Notes under the pieces: generated by a model
The model's database searches: none
Told to the model about the DNA's origin: nothing
Seen by the model: the letters and a program-made list of their open reading frames with translations, nothing else
IMG/VR virus record: IMGVR_UViG_3300009183_000281
Coordinates: 1 to 28,909 of that record
Direction: 5' to 3' (one strand)
Length of the DNA: 28,909 nt
From: a virus
Made by a program: the position numbers and the translations under genes
Shown here: positions 1 to 7,841 of the stretch, one piece after another
Layout: each line of letters opens with the position of its first letter
How positions within the stretch are numbered: the stretch's first letter is position 1

Positions 1-1040
1 ACTTGTTCCCCAAATTCATTGGTTGTGATATAATTTAAATTCATTGGTAAATTAACCAACCAAGTTCCATCACCATCAATTATTTTACCATCTTGTTCCA
101 ATCTATATTGTTCAAGAATAGGATATCCATTATCGTCGGTGTTTATTGTTTGTCTAATCGCAAGTATTTGTCCAGGACCCGCAACCAAATCACACATATT
201 TCCTGTGTTAATTTTTGGTTTACAATTTTTCTTAACCGAATCTTCATTAGTTGTTGAAACAACCGACCCCATAAAGACAGAAGTAGGTTGTATATTGATG
301 TTTGCCGATGCCGTTAAATCAAAATCAACTCTTGTTATCCCTAATAAACAAATGTCAGGTTCTCCCCATAATGGTTGAACACTTACAATTTTATTCAATG
401 ATTTAACTTGTGGTAATTCTTGTAAATTGCTTGAGGTTTTAAACTTATTCCCATCAACTTGTGACTCTGTTGCCAAACCTGAATTAACTAAATCTTGTGG
501 TGACAATGAAAAACAACCAATATCTGATAAATCAACATCCATAAAGATTGTTTGCTCACCTGTGGGAACACCAAATATCATATAATCACCACTCTCATTT
601 GTTTTTACCGTGAATTTATAATATTTGTCATAAACTTCCACCAAGGTAGAATCAGTTAAAACATCTTCTCTACTTGGGAATGTTCCTGTTGCGGAATGTC
701 CTTGATATGAAGGTTCGTAAGGTAATAAATTATACCTATAACCATCCTCATTTAAATCGTCAATGTTTTTATATGGATATAATTGTGAAATGATTGGGTT
801 TTGAGCGTCTTCATCAGTTATTGGAATGAATACTGAAACTTTGGCGTTTGGAACTCCAAATCCTCCGTTCACTAAAACTCTTCCGACAACAACACCGTAA
901 TCAGAACACATACGAGTATATATATCATTCTGAAATATCTTCAAAGATAATATCTCCAAGTATTCAAAATCTTGATCTAATTGTATTTTAATGGATTTGT
1001 CAACACCTGGTTGGGTTCTAATTCTATATGATTTTGGCAT
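1..1040 (-). CDS. Large tail/baseplate structural protein, N-terminal part (runs off window)
   Basis: This is an open frame of 346 complete codons starting at ATG 1038-1040; the 3' end lies beyond base 1. I translated it by hand and the parts checked contain no stop. The protein begins MPKSYRIRTQPGVDK. Residues about 50-72 (VVGRVLVNGG, then FGVPNAKVSVFIP) have the 'G-x-V-x-G-x-P-x-A-x-V' pattern of carboxypeptidase-regulatory-like/Ig-type beta-sandwich domains, which are common in virion proteins. It follows the gp25-like and gp6-like wedge genes in the same direction, so a baseplate or tail-appendage role is likely (inference). A TATTTATC element lies 14 nt upstream of the start codon. I do not recognise the full protein. 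It could take the place of T4 gp7, gp8 or gp10, but no specific similarity was seen. Confidence 0.82.
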   Translation of the reverse strand, partial: MPKSYRIRTQPGVDKSIKIQLDQDFEYLEILSLKIFQNDIYTRMCSDYGVVVGRVLVNGGFGVPNAKVSVFIPITDEDAQNPIISQLYPYKNIDDLNEDGYRYNLLPYEPSYQGHSATGTFPSREDVLTDSTLVEVYDKYYKFTVKTNESGDYMIFGVPTGEQTIFMDVDLSDIGCFSLSPQDLVNSGLATESQVDGNKFKTSSNLQELPQVKSLNKIVSVQPLWGEPDICLLGITRVDFDLTASANINIQPTSVFMGSVVSTTNEDSVKKNCKPKINTGNMCDLVAGPGQILAIRQTINTDDNGYPILEQYRLEQDGKIIDGDGTWLVNLPMNLNYITTNEFGEQ

Positions 1041-1054
1041 TAAATTCTTTTTTT

Positions 1055-1062
1055 GATAAATA
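1055..1062 (-). promoter_or_regulatory. Candidate late promoter/leader element TATTTATC
   Basis: TATTTATC lies 14 nt before the ATG (1038-1040) of the terminal structural gene, within a 72-bp A/T-rich intergenic gap that holds nothing else I can identify. Confidence 0.5.
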
Positions 1063-1112
1063 GTTTATTTCCTATTTTCAAAAAATAATTCTTTTATTCC
1101 AAAAATAAATCA

Positions 1113-2951
1113 TCAAGAGAAATTGACGGTTTTTAAATTGAGAACTCTAACATTAATATCCTTGTTTGGATATCTAATTTGATAGATTTGAGTAGGTTCG
1201 GCAAATATCGTATCCGTTACTAAACCAATCTCTTTAGTTGCTGGATCGGAATATGGTTGAGATGTTTGAGATGAAGAATATTGTCCCCCAACATTATTAA
1301 TAAAACTCATATCAGAAATACTAATAACACCGTTTTCGCTTTGAATTAACCTTCTTATTTCGGACACATACACATTCTCTCCCATTTGTCTTTGTAATGG
1401 ACTAAAGTATGTTGAGATTATGTCAATTATTTTTGCAACAACTGAACCTTGATTTTGACTTGCATCTAACACCACATCAACATTAACACTTAAATCTACA
1501 ACATTCGCAGTTTCAATTGAAATGTAGTCGTTTATCATTCTATAATTAGATAGGTAATTGGCGACATTACTTTTGAGTGTGTTTGATATCACTTCGGTTA
1601 ATTTACCTTCAGCATCATAAGATAACATTTTTATTTTTATCTTATTGTTTTCTTCAGTTATTGCAACTTTACCAGGTGCCCCGAATTGTGACGGCATATT
1701 CCTTAAAATTGATTGGTAATCATTTATAGTTACCGCTCTGTTTTGTGCCGCGAAATTATATGTAACAAATTGTCTCACCTCCTCTGTTGACGGTGCGTTA
1801 GCCCCTCCAATTGCCGCAGTGACATTATTACAAGACAATGAATTAATAACCGTTGTATTGACAGATTGTGAAGGACCATTTACATAGAATGAAACTGTCC
1901 CTATTTGGTTAATAACATTAACACCTAAATTAGTTCCTTGTCCACCACCAACTCTATACTGAATGAATAATGTTGTGTTGGATTTTAATGCTGCACCTAA
2001 CGCCAAATTATTAATATATTTACTCAAATCTAACTGAAATCCATTTCTTGCAAAATCTCTTAATTGTTCATCCGCAGAAACATTACCTCCACCAAAAGTT
2101 AACTTCATAAACCCTTCAGGAGTGTATTCTGTAATGAATTTAGTATTTGTTTCAATGTATTTACCAACTTTAATTCCTGGCTGATCAGATACCTTTGTTG
2201 GATCCTCAATAAATACTCTATTCTCCGCCAATGCTGGTACTTCATACCATCTATCATTTAAACTTAAAAATTCTTGTGTATTTGGAACCGTTGAGTATTG
2301 TGTTCCATCTTTCAATAAAATACTTGTAACCCCTAAAACATTTTTTTCAGGTAAGAAAAGTTCAAAGAAAGGTTTAACATCATTTGGTGTTATAACTCTC
2401 CTAAAAACTTTAGTTATACCATTAACAACCACTTCTCTTTTTACAATAGTGTAGTTAAGTAATTTACCACTACCATCAAAATTAGGAATTTTTAATCTAT
2501 TTGGTGAACCTTCAGAATTAATAGGCGATGAAAAATCAATATCGTAAACGGTTTCAAAAGGTTGTCCCGCACCATTAACTTGTGATCCTCTTCTCAATAT
2601 CCCACAATATCTTAAATCTTCTCTGTCACCAAATGCGGGAACCGTAATGGATAAATCAACCAATGCGACCGAAGGTCTTAATCCCGGTATTTTTAAACCA
2701 TATGTTCTCGCAATGTTATATATTGACGATTTTTGTTGTGCGTATTGTAACACAGTTTCTTGAATACTTCTATCAATATTAAAGTGTAGGTTGTCGGTTA
2801 CCGCAGCATTCAAATCTAACATTACCGAGAATATCCCAGCATCATTAAAATTCTGAACTAAATCGGGATAATAAGTTCTTGTAAAGTTTATTAACTCCGT
2901 TCTTATTCCCTGAAAATCTCTCGTTGTATACGATATTTTTTTATTTGCCAT
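1113..2951 (-). CDS. 6: Baseplate wedge protein, T4 gp6-like (baseplate J family)
   Basis: The 612-aa protein opens with YTTRDFQGIRTELINF (residues 8-23), followed by 'YYPDLVQNFNDAGIFSVML' and 'DNLHFNIDRS'. This is the standard N-terminal signature of T4 gp6-type wedge subunits. The central 'FGGGNVSADEQLRDFA' (about residue 287) is the G-rich loop typical of baseplate J-like proteins. In T4, gp6 dimers form the inner ring of the wedge and clamp around gp25 and gp53. The gene starts 6 bp after the stop of the gp25-like gene, so the two are almost certainly co-transcribed. The length is close to that of T4 gp6 (about 660 aa). The stop is TGA at 1113-1115. Confidence 0.93.
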   Translation of the reverse strand: MANKKISYTTRDFQGIRTELINFTRTYYPDLVQNFNDAGIFSVMLDLNAAVTDNLHFNIDRSIQETVLQYAQQKSSIYNIARTYGLKIPGLRPSVALVDLSITVPAFGDREDLRYCGILRRGSQVNGAGQPFETVYDIDFSSPINSEGSPNRLKIPNFDGSGKLLNYTIVKREVVVNGITKVFRRVITPNDVKPFFELFLPEKNVLGVTSILLKDGTQYSTVPNTQEFLSLNDRWYEVPALAENRVFIEDPTKVSDQPGIKVGKYIETNTKFITEYTPEGFMKLTFGGGNVSADEQLRDFARNGFQLDLSKYINNLALGAALKSNTTLFIQYRVGGGQGTNLGVNVINQIGTVSFYVNGPSQSVNTTVINSLSCNNVTAAIGGANAPSTEEVRQFVTYNFAAQNRAVTINDYQSILRNMPSQFGAPGKVAITEENNKIKIKMLSYDAEGKLTEVISNTLKSNVANYLSNYRMINDYISIETANVVDLSVNVDVVLDASQNQGSVVAKIIDIISTYFSPLQRQMGENVYVSEIRRLIQSENGVISISDMSFINNVGGQYSSSQTSQPYSDPATKEIGLVTDTIFAEPTQIYQIRYPNKDINVRVLNLKTVNFS

Positions 2952-2957
2952 ATTCTA

Positions 2958-3416
2958 TTAAATATTAATGATAACAAAATCGCTTGATTCAAAAGCACTA
3001 TTAGTGGTTTTATAATCAATTCTAATTTTTGCCGTATGTTCTAATTGTGATATATTTGAGACGGTAAATTCTCTTTTATCCTCACCATTTATGTATGTTC
3101 CTTTACTTTCTTCTTCCATTGATGCATCGGTTATCTTAACATCAGTCACCAATAACCCCGGCATATAATTTGAAACCGAATCTCTAATCTCCGACTCTAT
3201 TTCCGCAAATGTTGGACCGTCCAATGGTTCAAAGATGTATTCATATAATCTTGTTCCAAAATCAGGTAAAAAATACCTAGTTCCTTTTCGGGTTAATAAT
3301 AAATGTATTAAGTTACTTCTAATCTCCTCATCTTTAGTGTCAGAACAATCTAAATACTTACCAACATACGAATCTTGAAAGGGAAAATTTATCCCATATG
3401 TAATTCCATTTCCCAT
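2958..3416 (-). CDS. 25: Baseplate wedge protein, T4 gp25-like (GPW/gp25 family)
   Basis: The 152-aa protein carries the family core at residues 34-62: SNLIHLLLTRKGTRYFLPDF, then GTRLYEYIFEPLD. This is the 'L.T..GeR.m.p.fG..l....f' motif of gp25/gpW/TssE-type wedge subunits. These proteins nucleate sheath assembly at the baseplate in contractile tails and injection machines. Its neighbours agree: the gp6-like gene follows 6 bp later. It is slightly longer than T4 gp25 (132 aa). An ATAAATA string (3422-3428, plus strand) lies only about 4 nt from the ATG, so it does not fit the spacing of the motif seen at other genes. Confidence 0.93.
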   Translation of the reverse strand: MGNGITYGINFPFQDSYVGKYLDCSDTKDEEIRSNLIHLLLTRKGTRYFLPDFGTRLYEYIFEPLDGPTFAEIESEIRDSVSNYMPGLLVTDVKITDASMEEESKGTYINGEDKREFTVSNISQLEHTAKIRIDYKTTNSAFESSDFVIINI

Positions 3417-3447
3417 ATCTAATAAATATAATGTTTGGGGGTTTTAT

Positions 3448-3486
3448 ATAAATAAAAAATCCCAACATAAGTCGGGATTATATTTT
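3448..3486. repeat. 39-bp direct repeat, copy 1 (contains terminator)
   Basis: This stretch is identical base for base to 4401-4439 (offset 953). It spans the terminator and the bases up to the stop codon of the metallopeptidase gene. Identity ends sharply at both edges (3447 t against 4400 a; 3487 t against 4440 a). Confidence 0.95.
3451..3479 (-). terminator. Rho-independent terminator after the metallopeptidase gene
   Basis: On the minus strand, AATCCCGAC, loop UUAU and GUUGGGAUU form a 9-bp stem with one G-U wobble, followed by a U-rich run (UUUUAUU). The wobble would be an A-C mismatch on the plus strand, so the hairpin belongs to minus-strand transcripts. It starts a few bases after the TAA at 3486-3488. 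It lies inside a 39-bp perfect repeat that also occurs at 4401-4439. Confidence 0.85.
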
Positions 3487-4373
3487 TAATTATTCTTATT
3501 TTCTTCCGCAATTTTCATAACAATCCTACCAAGACCTTTTCTAAATCTATTAAGACCATTCTCTAATTTTCCACTTAATTCTTTTTTAAATTTGTCTATT
3601 TGTAAATCGGTAACAGTGTTATATTTTGGTTTCATTTTAAAATAATGATTTAATATACCTAATAATTTAGTATACTCATTTTCACCATTTTCATTATAAT
3701 AACCATATGTTAATTGTTTTAACAAATTTTTTGATAATTTATTTAATAAATCAATTAATGTTGAGTTATTAAAATAATCTTGATAAAAATTATTTTTTTC
3801 GTTAAGGTATTTGAATAATTTTTTAATTTTTTCGTTCTCACTCCCATCAAGTGTTTTATAATATTTCGCACCTTCAGCATAAGCTTCGTGTAAATGAGCC
3901 TTAACTTCTTCATCATTTAACAAATATAATAAAGTTCCTAATTTATATTTGTTAGAAAAAAGTGTTGGTAATTTCATTGCGGTACTCATAGTAAAATTTG
4001 GTAATATATTATCAAATTTACCTTTTTTATAAATAAAATCAACACCGTGAAATGCTTCGTGTAAAATTGTCTTATACTGATCATTTGATTTAAATCCAAA
4101 AATTAATCTAGCACCTTCAGGTATTATCACAGATTCTTGCTGATTAAAATATGGGTTTAAACCCCCTCTATCTCTAATAATTATTTCTTCAATATTTAAA
4201 ATATTTATATTTTCATCAATAAGAATTTCTGACTCATTTTTCAATCTTGGTAGATTTTCAATAATTATTTCAGCCAGTTTTTTTGCATCGTCAGATACTC
4301 CTAAATCCTCATTTATAACTCTTTTAACAATTTTTACTAAATCTGATTCAGATAATCTAATAATTTTTCCCAT
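3486..4373 (-). CDS. Putative HExxH zinc metallopeptidase with leader peptide
   Basis: The 295-aa protein has a zincin motif HEAFH at residues 105-109 (context TILHEAFHGVDF) and, 53 residues later, HEAYAEGAKYY (162-172). There E163 or E167 could be the third zinc ligand, as in gluzincins. This resembles the HExxH...E-x-x-A-E arrangement of lethal-factor/MtfA-like peptidases. The N-terminus (MGKIIRLSESDLVKIVKRVI, then NE) is a basic amphipathic helix ending in I-N-E, which fits the I/L-x-E rule of T4-type prohead proteases. The gene is noticeably more AT-rich than its neighbours and stands alone between two identical terminators, suggesting an inserted 'moron'. Its substrate is unknown: it could be an injected virion protein or an expressed anti-host protease. 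The zincin call is fairly sure; the role is not. Confidence 0.75.
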   Translation of the reverse strand: MGKIIRLSESDLVKIVKRVINEDLGVSDDAKKLAEIIIENLPRLKNESEILIDENINILNIEEIIIRDRGGLNPYFNQQESVIIPEGARLIFGFKSNDQYKTILHEAFHGVDFIYKKGKFDNILPNFTMSTAMKLPTLFSNKYKLGTLLYLLNDEEVKAHLHEAYAEGAKYYKTLDGSENEKIKKLFKYLNEKNNFYQDYFNNSTLIDLLNKLSKNLLKQLTYGYYNENGENEYTKLLGILNHYFKMKPKYNTVTDLQIDKFKKELSGKLENGLNRFRKGLGRIVMKIAEENKNN

Positions 4374-4387
4374 AATTTATTTTTTAC

Positions 4388-4395
4388 TATAAATA
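4388..4395 (-). promoter_or_regulatory. Candidate late promoter/leader element TATTTATA
   Basis: TATTTATA on the minus strand lies 14 nt before the ATG of the metallopeptidase gene (4371-4373). The same element occurs at nearly the same distance before four other units. Confidence 0.5.
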
Positions 4396-4400
4396 TATTA

Positions 4401-4439
4401 ATAAATAAAAAATCCCAACATAAGTCGGGATTATATTTT
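4401..4439. repeat. 39-bp direct repeat, copy 2 (contains terminator)
   Basis: Perfect copy of 3448-3486. Together the two copies bracket the metallopeptidase gene and its upstream element. Confidence 0.95.
4404..4432 (-). terminator. Rho-independent terminator after nrdA
   Basis: It has the same 9-bp stem and U-rich tail as the copy at 3451-3479, starting a few bases after the nrdA stop (TAA, 4438-4440). It should end the replication/nucleotide operon. Confidence 0.85.
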
Positions 4440-6867
4440 AGGATCCACATCCAAAACAATCAAACTCTGAATCTTCAGGTTTTGGTGGTAAACCATCGTT
4501 AGAATATTCAACTTTTGGTGGTTCAGGAGTTACCTTTGGTTTCTCAACTCTTGAAGTGTTTATTGCCAAGTGTTTAGCTCCTGTGGATATCGCTTTAGTT
4601 CTAACATAATAACATAAAGTTTTTAATCCTTTTTCCCAAGAGTGGAAATGTGATGAGGTAATCTTTGATAATGTGGGATTAGCCATATAAATGTTCATAG
4701 ATTGAGATTGATCAATAAATGGTGCTCTATCTGCCGCCATATCAATTAACTCTTTCTGTGATATCTCCCAAATTGTTTTATATTTAGGAATTAAATGCTC
4801 AATTCTTTTAACTTTTTTGTTGTAATGTTTGTCTTCAGGATCCAAATAATTGTTAAAATTAATATTTTGAATTGATCCTTCATTAATGATGATTTCATTT
4901 TTTAAATCTTCTGACCAAACACCCAATTTTTCAAAGTCATTAATTAGGTATTTATTAACAATCATAATCTCACCACCAACAACTCTTCTGTTAAATAATG
5001 CGGAATGTGCGGGTTCAGTCATTTCAAATGAACCAGTAATTTTAGCCGAAGATGCCACAGGCATTTGTGCGGTAAATAACGAGTTACAAACACCAAATTC
5101 TTTCACATCCTCTTTAAGTTGGTTCCAATCCCAATATCCTGACAACTCACTTTCTTTCAAATCCCACATATCAAATTGGAATATTCCTTGTGACATTGGT
5201 GATCCGTCAAAAAACTTGTATGGTTCGTATTCTCCGTTTTTACAAAGTTTATTACTTTCAAAAATCGCAGCGTAATAGATGGTTTCAAAAATTTGTTTGT
5301 TCAAAATTCTTGCTTCTTCATCGGTAAAAATCAAATCAAGAAGATAGAATACATCCGCCAATCCTTGAGTTCCAATTGCAATTGCTCTTTGTTCTAAACC
5401 ACCTTTAAGTCCTTTATCTGTTGAGTAAGTATTAATGTTAACAACTTTATTTAAAGCTCTGACAACTTTTCTTACTTCCGTAAATAACAATTGGAAATCA
5501 AACTTATTGTTTTGAATGAAGTTTTTTAACACCATTGAAGATAATGTGCAAATTGCGGTAGTTTCTTCATCGGTGTATTGATATATCTCATTACATAAAT
5601 TTGATTGTTTAATCACACCAATATTTTGATGATTTGTTTTTCGGTTAGCACTATCTTTAGAACATAAATAAGGAACGCCCGTTTCAATCTGTGATTCATA
5701 AATTTTACCCCAAATATCTTGAGCTTTAACTTTTTTACCAAGTCCTAAAGAAACCGCCTTCTCGTAGTTTTCTTCATACTCATCACCAAACGATTCTTGT
5801 AGTGGTTTAATACCGGCATTTTTAATGTCGTTAGGACAAAACAAATACCAATCACCATTTTCTTTAACGGCTCTCATAAAGTTATCAGGAATCCAAAGTG
5901 CGGTAAATAAATCACGAGCTCTTAATTCTTCAGCACCTGTATTCTTTTTAATGTCAAGAAGATCTATGATGTCTTTATGCCAAGGTTCCAAATAAATTGC
6001 TGCCGATCCAGGTCGTCTCCCTTGTTGATTAAAGAATCTTAATGATTCGTTAACAATTTTAAGATATTTTAATAGTCCACCCGCATAACCACCTGAACTA
6101 GTGATTCTACTTTCTTTACTTCGGATGTTAGACATAGATAAACCAATACCCGCCGCATCTGATGAATAGGTTGAGATATCGTTTAATGTGTTCAACAATC
6201 CGTTTCGTGAATCCGAATTATTATAATGTAACACACAAGACGCTAATTGGGGAACTTTAGTTCCTGAATTAATCATAATTGGCGTTGCCGGTGAAATTCT
6301 TTGTTCTGAAAGTGATTTGTAGTAATCTAACGCCTCTTCAAATGTGTTAGTCACCCAAAGAGCGACTCTCATATACATATGTTGTGGTCGTTCAATTACC
6401 TCACCCGTTGGCATCTTTAAAAGATACATTTCTTGTAATGATCTCCAAGCAAAATAATCAAAGTTGTAGTCATTATCGTGATGGATTACCGCATCTATAA
6501 TTTGTTCACCATATAAATCAATAGTTTCAATTAACTTATCGTTAACAACACCGTGATTATTCAATAATTTCATAGTTTGTGAAAAACTATCATTCGTCTC
6601 TTTATGGTATGATGATATTGCAACTGATGACGCTAATCTTGAGTAATCGTGATGACTACCGGTATATGATGCCGCAATCTCATAAACCAATTTATCAAGT
6701 TCTTTTGTTGTAATTTCTCCTTCAGTAGGTACGGATGTGATAACTTTAATGAATATTTCATCAGAATTAACATTCAAACCTTTTGATGATCGTTTAACAC
6801 GATTATAAATTTTTTGTGGATTAAACGCTGCCGAATCTCCACTTCTTTTAATAATTTTTAATGACAT
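4438..6867 (-). CDS. nrdA: Ribonucleoside-diphosphate reductase, large (alpha) subunit, class Ia
   Basis: This 809-aa enzyme reduces ribonucleoside diphosphates to deoxyribonucleotides together with NrdB. It has an N-terminal ATP-cone (about residues 1-95, starting LKIIKRSGDSAAFNPQKIYN). The redox cysteine is in ASCVLHY (about 211), and the catalytic NLCNEI (about 422-427) supplies the Asn, thiyl-radical Cys and Glu. The partner cysteine is in AICTLSS (about 438). The radical-transfer tyrosine pair is in LCYYVRTKA (about 751), and the C-terminal shuttle cysteines are C804 and C807 (CFGCGS). The segments LNKQIFETIYYAAIFES and the CxxCGS tail resemble the eukaryotic-type R1 clade more than E. 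coli NrdA. All active-site residues are present and the length is normal. It follows nrdB by 15 bp and ends at a strong terminator. Confidence 0.97.
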   Translation of the reverse strand: MSLKIIKRSGDSAAFNPQKIYNRVKRSSKGLNVNSDEIFIKVITSVPTEGEITTKELDKLVYEIAASYTGSHHDYSRLASSVAISSYHKETNDSFSQTMKLLNNHGVVNDKLIETIDLYGEQIIDAVIHHDNDYNFDYFAWRSLQEMYLLKMPTGEVIERPQHMYMRVALWVTNTFEEALDYYKSLSEQRISPATPIMINSGTKVPQLASCVLHYNNSDSRNGLLNTLNDISTYSSDAAGIGLSMSNIRSKESRITSSGGYAGGLLKYLKIVNESLRFFNQQGRRPGSAAIYLEPWHKDIIDLLDIKKNTGAEELRARDLFTALWIPDNFMRAVKENGDWYLFCPNDIKNAGIKPLQESFGDEYEENYEKAVSLGLGKKVKAQDIWGKIYESQIETGVPYLCSKDSANRKTNHQNIGVIKQSNLCNEIYQYTDEETTAICTLSSMVLKNFIQNNKFDFQLLFTEVRKVVRALNKVVNINTYSTDKGLKGGLEQRAIAIGTQGLADVFYLLDLIFTDEEARILNKQIFETIYYAAIFESNKLCKNGEYEPYKFFDGSPMSQGIFQFDMWDLKESELSGYWDWNQLKEDVKEFGVCNSLFTAQMPVASSAKITGSFEMTEPAHSALFNRRVVGGEIMIVNKYLINDFEKLGVWSEDLKNEIIINEGSIQNINFNNYLDPEDKHYNKKVKRIEHLIPKYKTIWEISQKELIDMAADRAPFIDQSQSMNIYMANPTLSKITSSHFHSWEKGLKTLCYYVRTKAISTGAKHLAINTSRVEKPKVTPEPPKVEYSNDGLPPKPEDSEFDCFGCGS

Positions 6868-6882
6868 AGTTTTTTATTTTTT

Positions 6883-7830
6883 TTAGAAATCGTCTGTGAA
6901 TGATATTCCCTCGTTCAATTTAGCCTTTTGATATTCCATTGTTCTTGATTCAAAGAAATTACCTTTAGTTTCAACTGCAATTTGTTCCATAAATTTAAAT
7001 GGTTGTTCAACATTAAACTGTTTCTTACAACCAAACTTAACCAATAATCCGTCAACAACAAATTCAAGATATTGTTTCATTAAGTTAGAATTCATACCAA
7101 TAAGTGACACTGGAAGTGATTCAGTAATGAATTCTTTTTCAATTTCAAGTGCAGATAATAGAATTTCTTTAATTCGTTTTTCAGATGGTTTGTCCTCACA
7201 ATGATTATTTAATAAGTGAATTGCAAAATCACAATGTAGGTTTTCGTCTTTGAATATTAAGGAATTTGCGTTACACAATCCTTGCATTATACCTCTTGAT
7301 TTTAACCAAAAAATTGAACAAAATGAACCTGAAAAGAAAATACCTTCAACCGCTGCAAATGCGACTAATCTTTCTTGAAAAGATCCATTTTCAATCCATT
7401 CTAACGCCCATTTTGCTTTCTTTTGGACTGCAGGTAATCTGTCAATTGCGTTGAAACACTCGTCTTTTTCTTTCTCATTGTTAATGTAAGTATCAATCAA
7501 TAAAGAATACATTAATGAGTGAATGTTTTCCATCGCTAACTGAAATCCATAAAAGAATTTAGCTTCAGGGTATTGAACTTCACGATAAAAGTTTTCCGCT
7601 AAATTTTCATTCACAATACCGTCAGATGCTGCAAAGAACGATAATACATTCTTAACAAAATATTTTTCATTATCTGTCAACTTTTCCCAATCACGAATAT
7701 CATTCGTTAAGTCAACTTCTTCAGCAGTCCAAAACGCCGCTTGGTGTTGTTTGTAAAATTCCCAAATATCGTTGTGTTCTATTGGAAATATCACATATCT
7801 TGAGGGGTTTTCTTCTAAAATTTTTTCCAT
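6883..7830 (-). CDS. nrdB: Ribonucleoside-diphosphate reductase, small (beta) subunit, class Ia
   Basis: The 315-aa subunit houses the di-iron/tyrosyl radical cofactor. Visible ligands are D40 in FWTAEEVDL, then E and H in [16 protein letters not shown] (about 101-116, with the radical Tyr at about 108). Further Glu is in [12 protein letters not shown] (about 164), and Glu/His in [10 protein letters not shown] (about 198-201). The C-terminal peptide GISFTDDF is the usual docking tail for the large subunit. [15 protein letters not shown], [17 protein letters not shown] and NFFESR are hallmarks of eukaryotic-type R2. It lies 11 bp after the helicase gene and 15 bp before nrdA, so the three are co-transcribed. 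Confidence 0.97.
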   Translation of the reverse strand: MEKILEENPSRYVIFPIEHNDIWEFYKQHQAAFWTAEEVDLTNDIRDWEKLTDNEKYFVKNVLSFFAASDGIVNENLAENFYREVQYPEAKFFYGFQLAMENIHSLMYSLLIDTYINNEKEKDECFNAIDRLPAVQKKAKWALEWIENGSFQERLVAFAAVEGIFFSGSFCSIFWLKSRGIMQGLCNANSLIFKDENLHCDFAIHLLNNHCEDKPSEKRIKEILLSALEIEKEFITESLPVSLIGMNSNLMKQYLEFVVDGLLVKFGCKKQFNVEQPFKFMEQIAVETKGNFFESRTMEYQKAKLNEGISFTDDF

Positions 7831-7841
7831 TGTAATAATTT

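Noticed and set aside
139-378. Plus-strand open frame of 79 codons
   Set aside because: It lies entirely inside the minus-strand structural gene running off the window start, whose translation is protein-like; this is a shadow frame.
3421-3428. ATAAATA element before the gp25-like gene
   Set aside because: It is only about 4 nt from the ATG and there is no alternative downstream start, so it does not fit the spacing of the other copies.
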